DNA of 64,000 bases from positions 124,001-188,000 of the forward strand of contig CALVWW010000001.1 of the NCBI GenBank assembly GCA_944368155.1, in the 5' to 3' direction. Under the pieces are notes generated by a model. It searched no databases. It saw only the letters and a list, made by a program, of their open reading frames with translations, and was not told the origin of the DNA. The position numbers were made by a program, and so were the translations under genes. This DNA comes from an uncultured Clostridia bacterium (GTDB lineage: Bacteria; Bacillota; Clostridia; Christensenellales; Borkfalkiaceae). Shown here in pieces: positions 15,538-22,922 of the stretch (its first letter is position 1; each line of letters starts with the position of its first letter).

Positions 15538-16785
15538 TTATGCAAATGCGCCTACGGCCTCTATCACAGCACTGGCCGCCGCGCCATTGTCGGAGAAGGC
15601 TGTAAAGCATGCAAGCAGGAAACCGGCTGCCACCGCCGACGCTATTACGCCCGCTACATTCGGCCCCATTGCATGCATCAGCAGGTGATTCTGAGGGTCG
15701 TATTCCCGGCCGACATCTTCCGATATCCGCGCCGCCATCGGTACAGCGGAAACACCAGCCGAACCGATGAGAGGATTGATTTTTCCCTTGGTAAGCTTGC
15801 ACATGAGTTTGGCGATAAGCAGGCCGCCTATCGTTCCGAACACAAACGACAACAAGCCGAGGCCGATAATCTCGAGAGTCGAGAGCGCAAGGAACATTTC
15901 GCCCGTAGCTTTGCAGCCGACGGAGATGCCGAGGAATACCGTTATTGTATTCATCAGTCCGTTCTGCACCTGCGAAGAAAGCCTCTCAACAACACCCGAT
16001 TCTCTGAACAGGTTTCCGAGCATAAGCATGCCCAAAAGTGCTATCGCCGAAGGCAGAATAATACCTACTACCAAAGTTACAATCAGGGGAAACAGCACCT
16101 TTTCCAGCTTAGACACCGTGCGGAGCTGTTCCATTTTTATAACGCGTTCCTTTTTTGTAGTAAGAAGACGCATCAAAGGTTTTTGAATAATCGGTATGAG
16201 CGCCATATACGAATATGCCGCGATGGCTATCGCAGGCAGATACGACTCAGAGAGTATCTTTGTAACATATATCGCCGTAGGGCCGTCCGCACCGCCTATC
16301 ATAGCTATTGCCGCCGCAGCAGCAACAGAAAACCCGAGTAAAATCGCAAGTACAAAAGCGATAAAAATACCGAGCTGCGCTCCGGCGCCGATTATCATGC
16401 TTTTGGGATTGGCGATAAGCGGGCCGAAATCGGTCATGGCGCCTATACCAAGGAAAATCAGCGGAGGATAAATAACTTTGTCTACGCCGAAATACAGGTA
16501 CCATAACAGCCCTCGGTTTTCAACAGAGTCGTAGCTGTGCGTGGTATCACCTTCAGGATAAGTTCCCCAAAGCTGTTCCGAGGCACCGGGTATGTTAATC
16601 AAAAACATACCAAATGCTATAGGCAACAACAGGAGCGGCTCGAACTTGCGTACGATAGCAAGATACATCAAAACGAAGGATATCAGCAGCATAACATAGT
16701 TCTGCCAATCGCCGTTCATGAAGCCCATCTGCTCGTAAAGTCCGGAAAAGATACCGCCGATATCTACCGCAAGTAAACTATGCAT
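15538..16785 (-). CDS. oadB: Sodium-translocating decarboxylase beta subunit
   Basis: Integral membrane subunit (415 residues, about ten helices) that decarboxylates carboxybiotin and pumps sodium outward. The hallmark IGGADGPTAIYVTK stretch carries the sodium-ligating aspartate; GIGAMTDFGPLIANP and the C-terminal AGVSAVPMAARI with LMHAMGPNVAGVI are also typical. It follows the biotin carrier gene by 12 nt. The beta subunit does not fix the substrate: OadB, MmdB and GcdB are close relatives, so coupling to oxaloacetate or to an acyl-CoA depends on the partners. Confidence 0.95.
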   Translation of the reverse strand: MHSLLAVDIGGIFSGLYEQMGFMNGDWQNYVMLLISFVLMYLAIVRKFEPLLLLPIAFGMFLINIPGASEQLWGTYPEGDTTHSYDSVENRGLLWYLYFGVDKVIYPPLIFLGIGAMTDFGPLIANPKSMIIGAGAQLGIFIAFVLAILLGFSVAAAAAIAMIGGADGPTAIYVTKILSESYLPAIAIAAYSYMALIPIIQKPLMRLLTTKKERVIKMEQLRTVSKLEKVLFPLIVTLVVGIILPSAIALLGMLMLGNLFRESGVVERLSSQVQNGLMNTITVFLGISVGCKATGEMFLALSTLEIIGLGLLSFVFGTIGGLLIAKLMCKLTKGKINPLIGSAGVSAVPMAARISEDVGREYDPQNHLLMHAMGPNVAGVIASAVAAGFLLACFTAFSDNGAAASAVIEAVGAFA

Positions 16786-16797
16786 CTGTTGCCTCCG

Positions 16798-17151
16798 TCA
16801 GTTTATCACAGCAAGCACAGTGCCCGTCTCCACATTTGCGCCCTTGGCAACCGCATAAGTTACTGTGCCGTCGCAGGGGGCGGTTATGTCGTTATCCATC
16901 TTCATCGCCTCAAGCACAACAAGCGGCTGATTTTTCTTTACTTTGGCGCCGTTTTCGGTGAGAAGATTTTTAATAAGTCCGGGGAAGGGAGAAAGCAGTT
17001 TTTCCCCACCGTCGGGAATGACCGCCGCAGGTGCAGGAACTTTAGGCTGTTCTGCCGGCACGGCGGCGACAACGGGCGACGCACTTTCACCCACCTCTTC
17101 TACGCCCACGGAGTAACTCTTTCCGTCTATAGTCACAATAAAATTACGCAT
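16798..17151 (-). CDS. Biotin carboxyl carrier protein of the decarboxylase
   Basis: Carrier subunit of 117 residues: a short N-terminal strand region (RNFIVTIDGKSYSVGVEEV), an Ala/Pro-rich flexible linker at about 25-50 (AAVPAEQPKVPAPAAV), and a biotinyl domain with the attachment motif EAMKMDN (lysine about residue 87). It shuttles carboxybiotin between the carboxyltransferase(s) and OadB. The ATG has GGAGAGG upstream and follows the gamma subunit gene by 14 nt. Equivalent to MmdC/GcdC. Confidence 0.93.
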   Translation of the reverse strand: MRNFIVTIDGKSYSVGVEEVGESASPVVAAVPAEQPKVPAPAAVIPDGGEKLLSPFPGLIKNLLTENGAKVKKNQPLVVLEAMKMDNDITAPCDGTVTYAVAKGANVETGTVLAVIN

Positions 17152-17165
17152 AACTTTCCTCTCCT

Positions 17166-17501
17166 TTATAACCTCTTTATTCTCTTTACAACGAAGTCAC
17201 ACTTCGGTTTTTCCTGCACATAATAAGCCATAACAGCAGCGACAATAGCCGCCCTTACTTCAGGTGATATTTCTTCATCGTCTGTTTCGGCATCCGTTTG
17301 TACGACTGGTTTTTTATACTGCTTGGTACTCTCTATTTTCTTTATAATGAATCCTACAAGATAGAGAATGCCTATAAGCAGACCTATGCCGACAAATACT
17401 ACAACTATGCCTATGAGAGCATATATAAGACTTTCGGCCATATTTTCGAAGTACCAGCTTCCGTTGTCACCCTGAACAATATCCAAAAGCGCACTGTTCA
17501 T
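17166..17501 (-). CDS. oadG: Sodium pump decarboxylase gamma subunit (OadG type)
   Basis: Small membrane-anchored subunit of 111 residues: one membrane helix at about 21-48 (ESLIYALIGIVVVFVGIGLL), an acidic variable stretch (QTDAETDDEEIS) and a conserved C-terminal helix resembling EVRAAIVAAVMAYY. Gamma or delta subunits tether the carboxyltransferase to OadB. The frame extends 19 codons upstream into the previous gene, but ATG 17501 has GAGGAGG 6 nt upstream and begins a sensible extracytoplasmic tail. Confidence 0.88.
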   Translation of the reverse strand: MNSALLDIVQGDNGSWYFENMAESLIYALIGIVVVFVGIGLLIGILYLVGFIIKKIESTKQYKKPVVQTDAETDDEEISPEVRAAIVAAVMAYYVQEKPKCDFVVKRIKRL

Positions 17502-17511
17502 GCCGTCCTCC

Positions 17512-18882
17512 TCAGGCAAGCAGCGTCTGCAGGCATGAAACAATGTACTGCTTGGCAAACGCAGGCTCTATAATATTGTCTATATACCCGTTCCTTGCTG
17601 CATTGACAGGGTCGGAATTTTCATTTGCATAGCGCTCTGCAAGAGCTTTCTTATCACCGTTTTCCCCGGCCAGCTCTATTTCAGCACCCTGACTGCTTTC
17701 AAACAGCGCAACTTTAGCATTGGCAAAAGCAAAAGTATAATCATAACCCATATTCTTTGCCGCAAAGAGAGTATATCCCAGCCCGACAGCCGCGCCGCTT
17801 ATAACTGAAATTTTCTTGTCGCAGCAATCGAGCACATTTATTAATTCGGCAAGCTCCTTGAGCGCCAAACTGTTGTGGTTGCCTATGCAGGGACAAAGCC
17901 CGACGCAGTCCACAAAGAAAATCAGCGGAAGTTCACGGCAACAGGCAAGTTCGGCAAAATCTTTTATCTTTCTAATTTTATTGACGTTGAGTTTTACACC
18001 TCCCTTGCCGTCAAACACCACGGCGGCGCAGGCAATTCCACCCATTCTGCCTAAAACGCATCTGACGTCACTGCAATACTTAGCGCCCACTTCAACAGAA
18101 GCTCCGCTGTCAAACAATTTTAAAATATTTCCGGCTGTAGCGTTCGAATTGAGCGCGTCCGCCGTCACATTGAGCTCATCGCAATCGATTGCCGCGGGGG
18201 ATAACACCGAAATTACAGAAAGAATATGATTGCGGGCGTCAGCAACAGAATTTACGTCAAATGTAACAAGATTGGTTTTATCAAGCCCTGCTTCACCGGC
18301 AATTTCCTTTGCTGAGGCGCTCAGATTGCTCTTGGCGGCTATAACAAGCGGGCTTCCCGTTGCAAGCAAACTCTTGTCACCTATAAAGAAATTAAAATCG
18401 CATATTCCTGCGACAGCGGCAAGCTGACCGTATACCTCACCGTTTATAATACTAAACTGTAGCACAGAGCCCTTGAGCTGAACCACCTTTAACAGCACTT
18501 CGGCAATGCCTTCAAGCACATTTACGCCCTCGCCTATGCGTACACCCTTTGAATTCAATAAATATATCACAGGCGTTCCGCTTTTTTCTGCGCTTGCAAG
18601 GCACTTGCAAATTTTTTTACACCCGGCCTCGCTGATTCCGCCGCCGAGAACAGCGCCGTTAAGCGCAACGACGCAGAACGGATAGCCGTCAATCGTTATG
18701 AAGCCGCCTATAACACCTTCTCCTACAGCTCCTTCGGGATATAAATCACTTTTAGAAAAACTGAAGGTTGAAAGTTCGACAAAACTGTTTTCATCACACA
18801 ATGCGGCAATATCTGCACGCACAGCTTTACCGGCGGCTTTAATTGCGTCGGTACGTTCGCGAAGCTTTTTAATGTTATCCAT
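17512..18882 (-). CDS. Acyl-CoA carboxyltransferase subunit (MmdA/PccB-like, divergent)
   Basis: Carboxyltransferase of the crotonase-like acyl-CoA carboxylase beta family, 456 residues, shorter than the usual 510-520. Visible hallmarks: LRERTDAIKAAGKAVRADI at the N-terminus, GVIGGFITIDGYPFCVVA, GGISEAGCKKICKCLASA, and a second half with PLIFFVDCVG and AKNMGYDYTFAFANAKVALF. The expected partner reaction is decarboxylation of methylmalonyl-CoA (or a similar acyl-CoA) through the shared biotin carrier. Several strongly conserved glycine-rich acyl-CoA loops appear weakened, so substrate is uncertain. ATG 18882 has GGGAG upstream; the frame continues 29 codons further into the promoter region. 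First gene of the operon. Confidence 0.82.
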   Translation of the reverse strand: MDNIKKLRERTDAIKAAGKAVRADIAALCDENSFVELSTFSFSKSDLYPEGAVGEGVIGGFITIDGYPFCVVALNGAVLGGGISEAGCKKICKCLASAEKSGTPVIYLLNSKGVRIGEGVNVLEGIAEVLLKVVQLKGSVLQFSIINGEVYGQLAAVAGICDFNFFIGDKSLLATGSPLVIAAKSNLSASAKEIAGEAGLDKTNLVTFDVNSVADARNHILSVISVLSPAAIDCDELNVTADALNSNATAGNILKLFDSGASVEVGAKYCSDVRCVLGRMGGIACAAVVFDGKGGVKLNVNKIRKIKDFAELACCRELPLIFFVDCVGLCPCIGNHNSLALKELAELINVLDCCDKKISVISGAAVGLGYTLFAAKNMGYDYTFAFANAKVALFESSQGAEIELAGENGDKKALAERYANENSDPVNAARNGYIDNIIEPAFAKQYIVSCLQTLLA

Positions 18883-18918
18883 AAAATCTCCCGTGCGAAA
18901 AATTTTCGCTTGCCTTGT

Positions 18919-18947
18919 ATTATAGCATATTATGTCGGCAAAATCAA
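18919..18947 (-). promoter_or_regulatory. Sigma-A promoter of the decarboxylase operon
   Basis: Minus strand TTGATT (18947-18942), 17-nt spacer, TATAAT (18924-18919), giving a short leader to the ATG at 18882. A palindromic TACTATGT-CTA-ACATAGTA lies about 50 nt upstream of the -35 (18994-19012). Confidence 0.82.
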
Positions 18948-19025
18948 CGAACTGATAATATTTTATCAATAAATTTTTACTTTAAAAGAAGTTTACTATG
19001 TCTAACATAGTACTTTGTATTTTGC

Positions 19026-19060
19026 AAAAAAATAAGAAACGGTACTATCCCCGTTTCTTA
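19026..19060 (-). terminator. Terminator after the TVP38-type gene
   Basis: Ten-bp stem TAAGAAACGG (19033-19042)/CCGTTTCTTA (19051-19060) overlapping the stop codon, followed on the minus strand by seven Ts (19032-19026). Confidence 0.88.
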
Positions 19061-19995
19061 GCCTTTTGTTTTTTACTTTTTTTGAACTTTAAACCAAGCT
19101 TTGTTTTAATAAATCTATCTATCTGGTCAGAGTATTTGATAACAAGGTAGAACAGCGCGACCACCGCCGCCGCTATCGCCGCCCAACACAAGATTCCCCA
19201 CCATTTAGTGAATGGTATCGAATCAAACGACAGCGCCGAAAGCGTTATCGAGAGCGCTCTCGTGACAAATATCATTATTAAGAAATACGGCCACGTCATT
19301 GACGAGAGTCCCGAAACAAAACAAAGCACGTCGTCGGGGAAGAGCGGCAGAAGGAACATTATTGACAAAATGAGATAGTCCTTGCCCTTGATTTTTTTGA
19401 GCCATTTATCCAGCTCTTCCTTTCCGACTATCCAGCATACTACACGATAGCCAAGCCATCTGCCGATGGAGAATGCCACGACTGAACCGATAAAAATACC
19501 TATGAAGCTGTAAAGCGAACACAGCCAAGGACCGAAAATATAAGTTCCAGCCAATACCGTTACGGTGCTAGGAATGGGAAGAACGACTACCTGTAAAAAC
19601 TGAAATACTATAAACACACAGGCCATGGCGGCCTCGCTGCCCGAATTTTTAATAAAATCGCGCAAATCTTCGGCGCTCGTCATTTCCTTTATAAAGCCGG
19701 TTACGCTTATCGCAAAGAAAATGCCGCCTAAAATAATAAGGCACACAATAATGCATACAGACAGGCGATATAGCGATTTAAAGTCGAGAATATAGAATAT
19801 CAGCGAACAAAGCATCACTATAAACATGATGCCAATGACAAGAGAAACAAGCAATACACGGTGGTCGTTTATGAACGGTATACTGTCACACAGCAGTCCG
19901 CCGACGATAAGTACGCACGCCGCTACGCAACCGGCTACCACCGCCGTTGCGTTCAAGGTATATATTAAAATCGAGCGAACATCTATTTTTTTCAT
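19045..19995 (-). CDS. TVP38/TMEM64 (DedA-like) membrane protein
   Basis: Polytopic membrane protein of 316 residues with about eight hydrophobic segments and a basic C-terminal tail (LKFKKSKKQKAKKRG). The VTT domain at about residues 140-265 contains the conserved FGPWLCSLYSFIGIFIGSVV and SIGRWLGYR, and the re-entrant loop with LPLFPDDVLCFVSGLSSM. Relatives act as lipid scramblases or flippases in envelope homeostasis; the substrate here is unknown. The start is set at ATG 19995, two codons after a TTG; neither has a strong Shine-Dalgarno. It has its own promoter at 20041-20070 with repeated candidate operator sequences. Confidence 0.86.
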   Translation of the reverse strand: MKKIDVRSILIYTLNATAVVAGCVAACVLIVGGLLCDSIPFINDHRVLLVSLVIGIMFIVMLCSLIFYILDFKSLYRLSVCIIVCLIILGGIFFAISVTGFIKEMTSAEDLRDFIKNSGSEAAMACVFIVFQFLQVVVLPIPSTVTVLAGTYIFGPWLCSLYSFIGIFIGSVVAFSIGRWLGYRVVCWIVGKEELDKWLKKIKGKDYLILSIMFLLPLFPDDVLCFVSGLSSMTWPYFLIMIFVTRALSITLSALSFDSIPFTKWWGILCWAAIAAAVVALFYLVIKYSDQIDRFIKTKLGLKFKKSKKQKAKKRG

Positions 19996-20040
19996 AGTCA
20001 ATTGTAGCAGTCAACAAGTATTTAGTTTAACTACATATAC

Positions 20041-20070
20041 AGTATACACCTGAAATATTGCGCCTGTCAA
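20041..20070 (-). promoter_or_regulatory. Promoter of the TVP38-type gene
   Basis: Minus strand TTGACA (20070-20065), 18-nt spacer, TATACT (20046-20041). AATATTGCGCC occurs at 20054-20064 (within the spacer) and again at 20085-20095 (upstream of the -35), 31 bp apart; the outer copy also forms the inverted repeat GGCGCTCAATATTGCGCC. Confidence 0.75.
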
Positions 20071-20200
20071 CAAAATTGGCGCTCAATATTGCGCCGCGGC
20101 TAGCGTTTATAAATAGCCGCATATAAATATTATATGGTTTTTTTCAATTTTTATAATGTAGAGCTTTAAACTTAATGGCGACGCCTTTAGATAAAGTAAT

Positions 20201-20650
20201 TCACCCGCCATCAGACCGATAGTTTTTTACTGCGTCTGTTGCAAGTTTATCGCAAATATTGTTATATTCGTCGTCAGCATGACCTTTTACCTTGTTGAAA
20301 TGTACACTGTGCACTTCGGCAAGGAGCAAAAGTTCCTGCCACAGGTCGGGGTTTAACACGGGTTTGCCGTCGGCCCTTTTCCATCCCGCTTTTTTCCAGC
20401 CGTAAACCCAGCCCTGATTAAACGCGTTTACTATATAGGCTGAATCGCTGTAGATATCCACTTCGCAGGGCTGGTTCAAACATTTCAGTCCTTCAATTAC
20501 GGCCGTCAGTTCCATTCTGTTGTTAGTGGTCTTATCTTCAGCGCCGGATATGCGTTTTTCGTGTCCGTTAAACATAAGCATAGCGCCGTATCCGCCGACA
20601 CCCGGATTGCCTGAACAGGCGCCGTCAGTATATAATGTTACCCTCTTCAT
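20201..20650 (-). CDS. rnhA: Ribonuclease HI
   Basis: Cleaves the RNA strand of RNA-DNA hybrids. The 149-residue protein has all four carboxylates of the active site: Asp in LYTDGACSGNPG, Glu in TNNRMELTAVI, Asp in DIYSDSAYIV and Asp in GHADDEYNN. The basic protrusion (YGWKKAGWKRADGKP) of RNase HI is present. The ATG directly follows the proC stop with no gap, so the two are co-transcribed. Confidence 0.96.
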   Translation of the reverse strand: MKRVTLYTDGACSGNPGVGGYGAMLMFNGHEKRISGAEDKTTNNRMELTAVIEGLKCLNQPCEVDIYSDSAYIVNAFNQGWVYGWKKAGWKRADGKPVLNPDLWQELLLLAEVHSVHFNKVKGHADDEYNNICDKLATDAVKNYRSDGG

Positions 20651-21457
20651 TTATTCGGAAAGTTCCTTCGAGCGCTTTGTGCAGGCATCCACCGCGGCGC
20701 ATACTATGCCTCGGAAATTTTTATCTTCAAGCACTTTTACGGCTTCTATTGTAGTTCCGCCCTTACTGCATACACGCTTAATCAGCTCGGGGACGGGAAC
20801 GTCGCTGTGCTCAACCATCTCGGCAGAACCCATAACCGTCTGCACGGCAAGTATTGTCGCTTCGTTACGTGTTAGCCCCTGTTTTATTCCAGCATCGATG
20901 AGGCTGTCGATAAACATAAATACATATGCCGGCCCACTGCCGCTGATTCCCGTAACCGCGTCCATCTTCTCCTCTCTCACGCTCAGCACTGTGCCGAGAC
21001 AATTCAAAACGCCGCTGATAAATTCTATATCCTTTTGATTTGCATTGAAGTCTGTCATATCGACTCCGATGACCCCGCTGCCTATTGAGCAGGGGAGATT
21101 CGGCATACAGCGGGCAACGCGTACATCCCTACCAAGCGCAGCCTTGATTTTGCTGCGCTTTACTCCCGCCATTATTGAAATAACCTTATCGGGCGATACC
21201 CCCTCAAGACTTTTTACTACATCCGCAAAATTCTGCGGTTTCACTGCAAGCAACACGTATTCGCTGTTTTCAACCAGATATCTGTTGTTTGTAGTGCATT
21301 TAACATCAAGTTCGGCAACGCTGTCGAGAGCTTCGTCCGTTACATCACTGACTACAACTTTTTTGGGTCTCAAAAATTCAGAACCCGTTACTCCTTTAAG
21401 TATTGACCGCGCCATAAATCCGCAACCAATTACGCCGAGCGCATACAGTTTTTTCAT
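20651..21457 (-). CDS. proC: Pyrroline-5-carboxylate reductase
   Basis: Last step of proline synthesis: NAD(P)H-dependent reduction of pyrroline-5-carboxylate. The 268-residue protein has the nucleotide-binding GVIGCGFMARSI at the N-terminus, VLLAVKPQNFADVV, the MPNLPCSIGSGV segment and the C-terminal signature GISGSGPAYVFMFIDSLIDA with TRNEATILAVQTVMGSAEM and CSKGGTTIEAV. Starts at ATG 21457 with TTGGAGAAA upstream. Transcribed divergently from tRNA-Trp; the palindromic ATTATATAAT at 21496-21505 could serve as -10 for both directions. Confidence 0.95.
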   Translation of the reverse strand: MKKLYALGVIGCGFMARSILKGVTGSEFLRPKKVVVSDVTDEALDSVAELDVKCTTNNRYLVENSEYVLLAVKPQNFADVVKSLEGVSPDKVISIMAGVKRSKIKAALGRDVRVARCMPNLPCSIGSGVIGVDMTDFNANQKDIEFISGVLNCLGTVLSVREEKMDAVTGISGSGPAYVFMFIDSLIDAGIKQGLTRNEATILAVQTVMGSAEMVEHSDVPVPELIKRVCSKGGTTIEAVKVLEDKNFRGIVCAAVDACTKRSKELSE

Positions 21458-21476
21458 ATTATTTCTCCAAAAACAG

Positions 21477-21505
21477 TTGACTAAAATAAGCCGATATTAT
21501 ATAAT
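21477..21505 (+). promoter_or_regulatory. Promoter of tRNA-Trp
   Basis: TTGACT (21477-21482), exactly 17 nt, TATAAT (21500-21505), ending 25 nt before the tRNA. The -10 overlaps a reverse-strand TATAAT that may serve proC. Confidence 0.85.
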
Positions 21506-21529
21506 CTAATACGTTGTTACAAATTTTTT

Positions 21530-21604
21530 AGGGGAGTGGCTCAACGGTAGAGTAGCGGTCTCCAAAACCGTAGGTTGCGTGTTCGAATCGCGTCTCCCCT
21601 GCCA
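21530..21604 (+). tRNA. tRNA-Trp (anticodon CCA)
   Basis: Acceptor arms AGGGGAG (21530-21536) and CTCCCCT (21594-21600) pair fully; discriminator G and an encoded CCA end follow. D arm GCTC...GAGT, anticodon loop CTCCAAA (anticodon CCA), T arm with GTTCGAATC. Cloverleaf pairs were checked by eye. Confidence 0.97.
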
Positions 21605-21687
21605 AACAGTTCGCATATTTTGCGAGCTGTTTTTTATTTTGAAACACGCAACGACAGCCGCTTCATGCGGCTGTTTGCGCAGAACGC
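21585..21687 (+). repeat. Direct repeat copy 1: tRNA-Trp 3' end plus trailer
   Basis: About 103 nt from the T arm of tRNA-Trp (GAATCGCGTCTCCCCTGCCA) through the terminator hairpin and a second hairpin (ACAGCCGC-TTCAT-GCGGCTGT) to GCAGAACGC. Copy 2 at 21737-21838 is nearly identical, with a handful of substitutions and one length change. Confidence 0.93.
21605..21640 (+). terminator. tRNA-Trp terminator
   Basis: AACAGTTCGCA (21605-21615) pairs with TGCGAGCTGTT (21621-21631) over 11 positions with one wobble, followed by TTTTTTATTTT. The stem begins directly after the CCA end. The same hairpin recurs in repeat copy 2. Confidence 0.9.
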
Positions 21688-21736
21688 GCCCGCGCCCTAC
21701 GGCGAACGGCCGCTATTCCGTCGCTTCGCTCCTTAC

Positions 21737-21838
21737 GAATCACATCTCCCCTGCCAAACAGTTCGCATATTCTGCGAGCTGTTTTTTTATTTAAACACGC
21801 AACGACAGCCGCTTCATGCGGCTGTTTGCGCAGAACGC
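21737..21838 (+). repeat. Direct repeat copy 2: orphan tRNA-Trp 3' end plus trailer
   Basis: Repeats the last tRNA bases CTCCCCTGCCA (21746-21756) and the two hairpins of copy 1, but no tRNA 5' half precedes it. A third short match, CAGTTCGCATA, occurs at 21900-21910, just before the unknown gene. The intervening 21839-21941 holds nothing else I recognise. Confidence 0.93.
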
Positions 21839-21941
21839 TATAACTCATGCAGGATAAACCATTAACGACTATAAAGCAAAATCATATTTAGTTTACTATC
21901 AGTTCGCATAAAAGTCAAGTGATGAGCCTCCAATTGGCATT

Positions 21942-22685
21942 TTGCATAATTGCTTCATTTCAAAATCCGCCTCGACGCTTGACAAATCTTCATCAAGCGT
22001 AACTTCCGCCGAAACCTCAACGGGCGGCGCAAGTTTCCTGTTTTTCGGCGCAAAGAGAAACAGCGATAAACAAGAGTCGGCATACAACAGTTATCTTAAT
22101 TCTACTGGCGCAAAACTCGAGATAGGCATGAATATCGCAAAAGTAGGTATAGAGCGTGAGTGGTTTAATCCCGGCGTATTTTATCTCACAAAAGACATGT
22201 TCAATCTGACGACGCAAAGAGTTGCGCCTTCCGCTTCATTCAACTGTGTTGACGATGACAGGCTTAAGGCAATGTCAGGAGGCGACTGTGTTTTCCCCTG
22301 TTATCCCGTCGCTATGCTTATAGCCAGAGACATATCGGTAAGATTTACCACTTCCGGCACTTTTTCTACTACTTTTACACGTTCGGTAACCGAACACGCC
22401 AGTACAGGCGGCGGCTTTTTATTGTTCAGCGGGTCAAAGAGCAAGACCTCTTCTTTCTCTGCCAGCTCAGTGCATTCATCTTCAACAGATAACACGATAA
22501 CGCTGCGTTTTGATACGCCTCAGATAATAGGCTACTATCTTGAATGCACTCACGCTGACGAGAGCTCGTTAATAGACGACGTCTCCGGTGACCGCGACGC
22601 AGGATTTGTTACTATTGCAGAATTTGTTGAAGCATACCAGAAAATTTTACAGGAAATAAACAACACTTATAAAAAAGCAAATTGA
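21942..22685 (+). pseudogene. Unknown protein, probably a 5'-truncated remnant
   Basis: A 247-codon open frame with no ATG near its beginning; the first possible initiator is TTG 21942 without a Shine-Dalgarno, and the in-frame stop upstream is at 21909-21911. Translation begins in what looks like mid-protein. Two related segments, STGGASFLFFGAK near residue 27 and STGGGFLLFSGSK near 155, each sit in a serine-rich stretch and mark an internal duplication. No signal peptide, membrane helix or known catalytic motif is visible. I do not recognise the family; the order WFNPG, FPCYP and LIARD reminds me of long uncharacterised proteins, but I cannot verify this. It lies directly behind the tRNA-Trp repeats and may be the tail of an acquired gene. 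Confidence 0.5.
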
Positions 22686-22792
22686 CACTTCATTGTGATT
22701 GATACATATAAAATATGCGCATCTACCATAGCCGTTAATCAGGTTTCCGGCAGGCAGTCACAATATAGAACAGTCAAATATCCAATCACAGC

Positions 22793-22832
22793 AAAAGCCC
22801 TCCCGTCATTGTTCAGGGAGGGCAAAATTTTT
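22793..22832. terminator. Intrinsic terminator after the unknown gene
   Basis: GCCCTCCC (22797-22804) and GGGAGGGC (22816-22823) with AAAATTTTTA after and AAAA before, so it could work on either strand. It separates the remnant gene from the YwaF-like gene. Confidence 0.75.
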
Positions 22833-22863
22833 ATTCTGGACTGCATTGCTTACTGTATTTGTA

Positions 22864-22892
22864 TTGACTTTTACTTACAAAAGTAATAAAGT
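22864..22892 (+). promoter_or_regulatory. Promoter of the YwaF-like gene
   Basis: TTGACT (22864-22869), 17-nt spacer, TAAAGT (22887-22892), 30 nt upstream of the ATG. Confidence 0.6.
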
Positions 22893-22922
22893 ATTATTAC
22901 ATTATTTTAACGGAGATTTCCT

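Noticed and set aside
14831-15688. 285-codon plus-strand frame opposite oadA/oadB
   Set aside because: Runs across two real genes and their spacer on the other strand; composition is that of an antisense shadow.
21585-21838. CRISPR-like repeat
   Set aside because: Only two units with a 49-nt gap, containing tRNA and terminator sequence; no array and no cas genes.
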